Under the pieces are notes generated by a model that was given only the letters and a program-made list of their open reading frames with translations, was not told the DNA's origin and did no database searches. A stretch of DNA of 64,000 bases, from positions 15,285,336 to 15,349,335 of the forward strand of contig NW_022881614.1 in NCBI RefSeq assembly GCF_003369915.1, given 5' to 3'. The stretch comes from Drosophila miranda (lineage: Eukaryota > Arthropoda > Insecta > Diptera > Drosophilidae). Shown here one piece after another: positions 56,836-64,000 of the stretch. Position numbers and translations under genes: made by a program. Positions within the stretch are counted from its first letter, which is position 1. The number at the start of each line of letters is the position of its first letter.

Positions 56836-59538
56836 GTAACCTATCAGAATTTAAGAGGCTTGCGTAGTAAGCTCAGCATTCTTTTCCGGGATAGTGTTGC
56901 ATTTGCTTCCCACGTTATTGTGTTTACTGAAACCTGGTTAAAGCCGGACATTCTTAGTTCCGAGGTTTTGGCAGGTCGGTACACAACTTTTATAAAGGAC
57001 CGTTCGTCTCGACGGGCAGGGGGGGTTCTAATTGCAGTGGACTCTTACTTCACGTCGGAACACTTCACAGTCCAAGTTCAACAGGAACTGGAATTCCTGT
57101 GTGTAAAACTGATTCTTCCCGCTTTCGCTATATTCATTACTTGCTCGTATATCCCACCTTCTTCGGATATTTCAATTTATGAGCAGCACTTGTCCGCTTT
57201 AACCGCTGTTTCTTCCTCGCTATCTGATAAAGATCGTATGATAGTTCTTGGTGACTTCAACTTGCCAGGCACTGTTTGGTCTTCGGTAAGCGAGTCTAGT
57301 ATCCTAGTGCCCATGTCACGACATGACTTTGTTGACGGCTTGCTTGACCTATCCCTGTCTCAAGTCAACCATGTGAAAAATTCCTTGGGTCGATTGCTTG
57401 ATCTGTGCTTTGTATCGGATCCGACCATAGTGTTGTTAACCCGAGCCCTTCCGCTCACTATACCTGAAGACGCCTACCACCCTACTTTCGAGGGGTCGCT
57501 AGATATAGGACAAACTGTATTGGATCGGTCGAGTAGGCTGCCCGAACGTGTCCGCTGCTTTCGTAAAGCCGAGTTTGCGAAGCTTAATAACCTCATTAGG
57601 GATTTTGATTGGTCCGCTTTGTACTTGTGCACTGATATCATAAAAGGCACAAACATTTTTTACAATGTTCTTGGCACATTTTTCGATTCTTGTGTCCCGC
57701 TTTCTTGTCCGACTAGATCTGGAAAACCCCCTTGGTTTACCAAAGAGTTATCCAGTCTAAAAAACTTAAAATCAAGACTTTATAAAAAATTTCAAGAAGT
57801 GGGTTCTCCTACTTCTCACTCTCGCTATGTATTAGCTCGGTCAAACTTTTCAGTTCTTAATGCTCAATGCTATAAGAACTACCTATCTCGATGCAGGATA
57901 CGTTTTTCTCAGGACCCTAAACAGTTTTACAGCTTCGTAAACAGTAAGCCTAGAACGTCCGCACACCCATCCTCGCTATCATTTTGTAATACGTCGGCAA
58001 ATAATGATCAGGCAATTGCCGATCTTTTTGCCCAATTCTTCCAAACCACCTATTCTGAGGAAAGCTACTCTGGTCATCCGTACCCATACGGTTTACCGAG
58101 GTCGAACGGCATTTTCAGTCCCTTGTTAAATGAAACTTCCCTACTTCATGATCTTCGACTAGTTAAGCCGGTGTTTTCACCGGGTCCAGACGGGGTTCAA
58201 GGTTGTGTACTCAGGTACTGCGCCGAGGCTCTGTGTGGACCTTTGCTTAAACTATTCAACCTGTCCATTGATTCTTCTTGCTTCCCGCCGATCTGGAAGG
58301 AATCGTTTATAATTCCTCTCCATAAAAAAGGTAGCAAGTCTGATGCAAAAAATTATAGAGGTATAGCAAAGTTATCCGCTATTCCTAAAATGTTTGAGAA
58401 GGTTTTAACTCCGCACTTGCAACATCTCTGCAAGTCACTTATATCTCCAACTCAGCATGGATTTATAAGGCGGTGATCAACCACCACGAACTTGTTAGAG
58501 TTTACCTCTTTCATTATTAAAGGCTTTCAATGTAACTTACAGACGGATGTTATTTACACCGACTTAAGTAAAGCATTCGACTCTGTAAACCATTCCCTTT
58601 TAGCGCATAAACTTGACCTTTTAGGGTTTCCGCCCAACCTCCTGAGATGGATTTCTAGCTATCTTTGTTCTAGGTCTCAAAGAGTCCTCTTCAAAAACTC
58701 CCTCTCTTTCCCAGTAAAGGTTTCTTCGGGAGTACCACAAGGCAGCCATCTAGGCCCCTTACTCTTCACACTCTTTATTAATGACTTACCTTCAGTATTA
58801 ACATACTCTCGAGTACTTATGTATGCGGATGATGTTAAACTCTGTGTCCAGTACAAGGACATTTCATTTCATTCTCGCTTGCAATCCGATCTCAATAACT
58901 TTCAGTCATGGTGTTGTGCAAACTTGTTACACCTTAATGCCTCGAAATGCAAAGTTATGACATTTCATCGTTCTAGCCCTTTGTTGGCTCCCTACACCCT
59001 ATTTGGTGGTTCTCTTGAGAGAATTACCCTGGTGGATGATCTGGGTGTTATGTTAGACCCCAAGTTAAAGTTTTCCGAACACATTTCTACCATGGTAAAT
59101 AAGGCCATGGGCGTGCTTGGGTTTATAAAGAGGTGGTCAAAGGAATTTGACGACCCCTATATAACAAAGACTCTCTATACCTCGCTTGTTCGTCCGATCT
59201 TAGAATACGGCTCCTGTGTATGGTGCCCTCAGTACAAAGTACACCAGGACCGTATAGGATCAGTACAGAAAAACTTTTTACTCTTTGCTCTGCGGGGCCT
59301 TAACTGGGATGCGGGTGTAAGACTCCCATCTTACTCTAGTAGACTACTATTAGTAAACCTCCCATCCTTAGTTAACCGTAGAAAAATGCTTGGTGTGTTA
59401 TTTAGGCACAACTTGATCAGGGGTGACATAGGCAGCCGTGATCTGTTGAGCCGCATAAACTTCACGATTCCTATTAGACTGACTAGAAATTTTATACCGT
59501 TGTTCCTTCCACTTTGTAGATCGAATTATTCCGTTTAG
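56836..59538 (+). pseudogene. CR1-like ORF2, endonuclease and reverse transcriptase with one stop
   Basis: The frame begins with TYQNLRGLRSK, a usual start of the endonuclease domain in this group, then VFTETWL and VLGDFNLPG. RT has TDLSKAFDSVNH, GVPQGSHLGPLLF and the catalytic YADD (near 58823). A TGA at 58474-58476, probably from CGA, interrupts the protein between the RT N-terminal motif (PTQHGFIRR) and the palm. No other lesion is visible. The absence of a zinc motif at the C-terminus fits CR1 rather than R1. Confidence 0.82.
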
Positions 59539-61406
59539 GGTCTTATGCTCGGATTATAATTCCCTCTACCATATTATATTCACCACTAATTCTCTTCCTC
59601 TTATTAAATTATTAATCCTTACACACCTTTCTATTAATTAGTAACTGTAGTGGTATTTGTACTTTGATTGCATGCTTAGTTTCTTAGTAAGTTTAGTACT
59701 AATTTTCCTAATAGCTATCTTTCTTGCATGTTCGCGTTTGGTTCGGCTACGCACCGCGCGTCATGCGGCAGCGCCCCTCGGTCGGTTGGGCGGGAGGAGG
59801 GCTGCGTTTTACCTGGGATCCGGGCGTAACAGCCTTCTGCTGGTGTCACACGGGCCACTTGACGGTGCAGTAACTGCATCGCCTCTTGAAAGATGCAGTC
59901 ATTGCATGTCAACGTCCACAATATGGAAAAAAAAAAGAATGGCAAGAAAGGCAATAATGTTCGAGACAGGACAATCATCATAGCGGCTGCAGCACCGCTG
60001 ATTGCTGCATCCAAGATGGAAGTCTCCGACCTGCAGACGACGAAGGATATTCTTGTTTGATGTTGTTAGATAAAAATAAAACTTACGATTTCTCCAGCTG
60101 GATATTTTCAGATCTTGTTTGGGACTCCTCCGTCTCCGGGTAGAAGAGCTTGGAGAACGCCAGCGAGTCCGGAGCCGCCATCACACTGGCCGTGATGAGA
60201 TGGGCCGGCGCCGCGCCAAACGAAATATACGCACCCAGTACTGTTCCTGCGACTGTGGCATAGCCTGAGGTGCAGATTGTGTGCAGCTCACTCTTTGTGA
60301 GTATTTCGATGTACGGCCGAATGAGTAGGGGACTCTCTGACATGCCCAGGAAAACATTGCCGGCCGCATTGACGCTCTCGCAGACTGTAGTACCAACCAT
60401 GGACTGCAGCATGAACCCAAACGCACCCAGAAAGAACTGCATCACGCCGAGATAGTACAGGCAGGAGGTGACCACGCTGAAGAAGAATATCACCGCCAGT
60501 ATGGCAAAGGCGAACACAAACTCGTCGCAAATGCGATCGCCATAGACGAAGCTGGCTCCGTGATCTGCAAATCTAAGGAAAATAGTGACTTTCTCGCCAG
60601 CGCAGTCAAACAAGTCTCGACCAAAGGCCAATCGGATGCAAACAATGCACAACAACAGCTGTCCCAGGAGACCATGCGTAACTATCCTCCATGGAATGGT
60701 CTTGTGGTGCTTTGATACAGCGAATCCTATGAGTATTAAAACTACCGGTCCCGCAAGTCCCACAATTTTTTTCGAGTCATCGCGGCATTCGAATAGCAAA
60801 TAGGCCAGAGCACGGACAATAACAAAAATCAGCATTATAATAGAGATTATCCTATCCGGTGGTTTGTCAGGTTAGGAAAGAAGGAACAACTAGGAGCAAA
60901 TAAAACATTCGTTGTGCGCTACACTCACTTGCGGCGACTGAATTCTATCCAATTGTCAATTGCCGGATCGATCCTTTTGTCATAAAATTTTTGTCCTATA
61001 AAAGGCTTGAAGACCCAGTAGTATAGCCAAAGTATATAGAAAACTACAAAGCAAAATATGAGGAACCCGTAGCCATGGCACCAATTCATTTTGCATAGTA
61101 TGAACGGTTTAAATTTATCATCTTCTGAATCAACGTCACTCGCATCGGTTGCATTCGTAGTGTTACTCGAAGACGGCTCGTCTGAACTGCTCGGATCAAT
61201 ACATTTGTCGGTTTTCCTGTCTGGATGTGATCATTTCGTACCATAAATCAAGCATCAAATAAATTGCAACACCTACCATAAGTGATATAAACCACTGTAG
61301 CGGCTATGAAATATGAAATCCACAGAATGTGAAAAAGTATATGGAGCAAAAGAAGAAGAATTTTTCTCTTTTTCGAGGGTACTTCTTCGTCCTCTAGTGG
61401 TTCCAT

Positions 61407-61701
61407 GGTTTATGTTTGAATCTTAGGAATTTTTTTATGAAATATAGGTTTCAATATAGGTTATACTCTGTTCATTATATTATGATATAATACGTCAGGA
61501 TTACCTGATCGTCCGGAAAACATATAAAATTATGATGACCGTCCTCACATTGCTCCTCAATTAACTGGTTTTTTAATGGATAATAGAAACCCTACCATAT
61601 CGACGTTTGTTGATTTGGTTTAATAAATAACAGGTTTTTTTTTTATTATTCTTAAGATGATAAGCTGCCTATAAAGATTTAAGATCTAAACCTGTGTATT
61701 C
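61407..61701. other. Intergenic stretch between the two CNT genes
   Basis: About 295 bp, AT-rich, where I see nothing beyond the 3' end of one gene and the 5' end of the other. Confidence 0.5.
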
Positions 61702-63858
61702 CTAGTCGTGCGTGGCATTTCTGCTAGCCAATTTCTGTATGATCCTGTCGTAGTTCGCTCTTTCGTCGCCTTCTTGTAGAAGTATGCCTAAAAGAAAAGT
61801 TGAAAGGACATTGAATAATCATCAATTCTTCTATGGTTAATCTAGTAAGCTGACCTGCAAAACTGGCTGACACAAAGCACACAATGCTGCCCACGACAAA
61901 GGCTCTGAAGGCCACCGCGGTGATGGTTGGGCGTCGATGCGGGGCCATGACACTCAGAGAGCCAATGAGGATGCCCAGGGAGCTGGGATTGGCAAAGTCG
62001 CAGATGGCAAACGTTGCGCTTCCTCCGCTACGAGCCTAAAATTCATTGAAGATTAGTGAATGATGACCCCATATTATATTCAAAGCTTACTGTGATGTCG
62101 CCCGCTAGTATGTATGCGCCCAGTCGTTCGTAGGCCACAAACTCGTTGATTATAGTCTTTGTGGCAACGACCTTGGCAACGAGATTACAGTCCTGGCTCG
62201 GCAGCCCATGGCCCAGACGAGCGGAATGAACAGCTTTGAAAATATTTACTCAAAGTCGATATCATCGACGCCCACCAGATATCCAAGCCAATTGACTATG
62301 CCGTTGACGAAGGCGACGAAGGCTACAAAAGCCACGATATTGGCAATGATACCCAGGACAATGGGCACGGCATTGCTGGCACCGCTGGACGCAGCATCGA
62401 GTAAGGACGAATCCTGGCTGTATGGGAAAATAGTCAAACTTAATTGTCACACTGGATAATTCATTGACCTACGATTTCTCCAGCTCAATGGACTCCGATG
62501 TGGTCTGACTCTCCTCAGTCTCCAGCATATAGAGTTTGGAGATTGCCAGAGTGGCTGGGGCAGCCATTACCGAGGAGGTAATTAAATGCGCCGCAGATGC
62601 CCCGAAGGACAAATAGGCAGCCAGCACTGTGCCGGAGACTGTGTATCTCACTCTTAGTCAGCTTGTTGATGAGCCGGATGAGCAGGGGACTCTCGGACAT
62701 GCCCAGGAAGATGTTAGCCGCAGCGGTAACGCTTTCGCAGACGGTTGTGCCGAGTAACTGCTGCAGTATCCAACCCAGATTGACCACCACCCACTGCATA
62801 ACGCCCATGTAGTACAAAATGGAGATGAAAATGCTGAAGAAGAAAATCACGGTCAGAATGGCAAAGACTTTGGCTTGAATCAGGAAGTCGCCGAAGACAA
62901 ACTGTGCCCCATCTTTGGCGTAGTCGAGGAACGTGGTGACTTTCTTGCCCAGACAATCGAAGATATTGCGTCCCACCTCCCAGCGAATGCAGATTATGCC
63001 CAGCAGGAATTGGCACGTGATTCCTGTGATCACTACGCGCCACTTGATGGCACTGCGTTTTGTGAAAAAGCAATAGCCACACAGGATGAAGAAGCAGGGG
63101 GCTACCATCGACACCAGCTTCTGCGGTTCGTCCTTAGTCTCGAAGTACAGGAAAATGGCTAGGAAGACCAGTAACAAGGCTATAATGGCCAGCGAGTCAG
63201 CTCTGCGAAGTAAACGATTATGTTATCCGACATGTGATCGATCGTGAAATAATCAAAGACTCGTACCTGGTTCTGCTAAAGTTGTGTCACTTTTGGGCAG
63301 CCGGCTTTAGGTACTCCCTGTGTAGCCAGATTCCCACTTTGGGCTTGAATATAAAGTAGTAGAACAGACCAAAGTAGACGAATACCAGCAGGAGCAAGAG
63401 CATACCATAGCCTGAGCAGAAATTGATTCCACAAAGAGGATTATCTGAGCTCCAATTGCACTCGTAATTAGCTAATAATAAAAAATAAAAGGGATAGAAT
63501 GATACATTATAATGATTGTGAGTGATACACTCGTACTTACTGATGTCATTATAGTGATAAGTGGCATACGAGAAGTAGCCCACGACCACAACGTGTAGTA
63601 GAACGTAAAATGAAATCTTCACGATGCGTCCCATTTTCGGATTGTTGTAGAAGAATCCCTTTCCATCTTCTCCCTGTTGCGGCAAGTTACGGTCTTCGTG
63701 TGGAATTTCCTTGAATGGTTCCGAAGTTGGTATCTCCAGTTCCCTCTGAAAAGATTAATGCAAATATGATCAATCAATGCTTGTGGGGAGGTATCAATAC
63801 TTACATGATCCAGTTCGTAGCCATTGTTTATGACGCCCTTCGCCGTATCTGTTGTCAT
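61702..63858 (-). pseudogene. Concentrative nucleoside transporter 2 (CNT family), four lesions
   Basis: This tandem paralogue of the CNT gene to its left is in the same orientation, 295 bp away. Exons are 63858-63805, 63745-63541, 63471-63267, 63202-62473, 62417-62091, 62035-61855 and 61787-61702. Core motifs are GTTVCESVTAAANIFLGMSE and IIANIVAFVAFVAF, and the protein ends QKLASRNATHD. Lesions by comparison with its paralogue and family are a TGA at 63289-63287 in place of Trp, about 26 bp lost near 62647 (the residues after LTKSE), a TAA at 62248-62246 in place of an aromatic residue, and 1 nt lost near 62205. D. melanogaster CNT2 (CG8083) or CG11778 are likely relatives. Confidence 0.82.
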
Positions 63859-64000
63859 CTGCAATGAAAAATCCCCCCGAGTGGTTATTGGACAATTTAC
63901 GACACAGCAATCTTGTATAATCTGTATCAGTATTTTAGAATCATGAATTGTGGAGATTGTGTCCCATCAAATCATTATGGGATAGCCACACTCGAGGATC
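63859..64000. other. Upstream flank of the second CNT gene
   Basis: AT-rich sequence with no visible gene. It may hold its 5' UTR or promoter. Confidence 0.4.

Larger units (their letters stand above)
55301..59936 (+). mobile_element. CR1-like non-LTR retrotransposon inserted in the CNT gene
   Basis: The element has a 5' UTR, an ORF1 with a PHD-like zinc finger, an ORF2 with endonuclease and RT, a 3' UTR of about 390 bp and a short A-run at 59927-59936. The right edge is precise because CNT coding sequence starts at 59937. The left edge is uncertain by about 25 bp; TCAGACG near 55326 would be a typical LINE start. I see no target duplication. Both ORFs carry single lesions, so this copy is older than the Waldo-like one. 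It is opposite in orientation to its host gene. Confidence 0.82.
54721..61406 (-). pseudogene. Concentrative nucleoside transporter 1 (CNT family), interrupted by a LINE
   Basis: The family imports nucleosides with sodium or protons across the plasma membrane. Exons are 61406-61277, 61220-60929, 60851-60087, 60051-about 59937, about 55300-55087, 55024-54845, and a last one from 54780 whose end I cannot fix. The N-terminus has three hydrophobic segments, and the transport core has GTTVCESVNAAGNVFLGMSE. Compared with the neighbouring paralogue, about 7 bp are lost near 59961 and a 4.6 kb CR1-like element splits the exon one codon short of continuity (NIIAFLAI | YFFSATTEW). A T is lost near 54874 (GGCAGTTTGTC), throwing the end out of frame. 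The last exon is antisense to the 3' region of the gene on its left. Confidence 0.8.

Noticed and set aside
59657..60014. Short ORFs on both strands at the right end of the CR1-like element
   Set aside because: The plus-strand one is 3' UTR. The minus-strand one is partly a real CNT exon and partly element sequence, so it is described within the CNT gene.

Overview
This is a eukaryotic window, almost certainly from a Drosophila-like fly. Introns of about 55-80 nt interrupt several genes, the gene families (NADK2, DDX49/Dbp45A, concentrative nucleoside transporters) are ones flies carry, and the mobile elements are typical of flies: a Ty3/gypsy LTR element, an R1-clade Waldo-like LINE in a CA repeat, and a CR1-like LINE. 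Positions 1-44128 are one head-to-tail array of a single Ty3/gypsy element in which neighbours share LTRs (LTR-internal-LTR-internal-...). I count six internal regions, U0 to U5, and six LTRs, A to F; the left end lies outside the window. U1 (gag 7162-8745, pol 8607-12041) is the only unit with open gag and pol. U0, U2, U3 and U5 share the same two stops in gag and the same 1-nt loss in pol, so they descend from one dead unit. U3 and U5 share further lesions, and U4 is a deletion remnant. LTR-B carries a complete 5 kb R1-clade element (12854-17907) with a 16-bp target duplication. From 44129 to 64000 the window holds six single-copy genes: an unrecognised Asn-rich gene with a UAP56-binding-like N-terminus (+), NADK2 (+), DDX49/Dbp45A (-), an unrecognised multi-exon gene (+), and two tandem CNT nucleoside transporter genes (-). 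Only NADK2 reads cleanly throughout. The others carry stops, frameshifts or small deletions, and the first CNT gene has a 4.6 kb CR1-like element in what appears to be a coding exon. Massive retroelement build-up beside broken but still recognisable genes suggests a non-recombining or heterochromatic location. Because the name Dbp45A refers to band 45A of D. melanogaster 2R (Muller element C), a neo-Y derived from Muller C, as in D. miranda, is a concrete hypothesis. It is an inference, and long-read indel error is the competing explanation for the single-base lesions.
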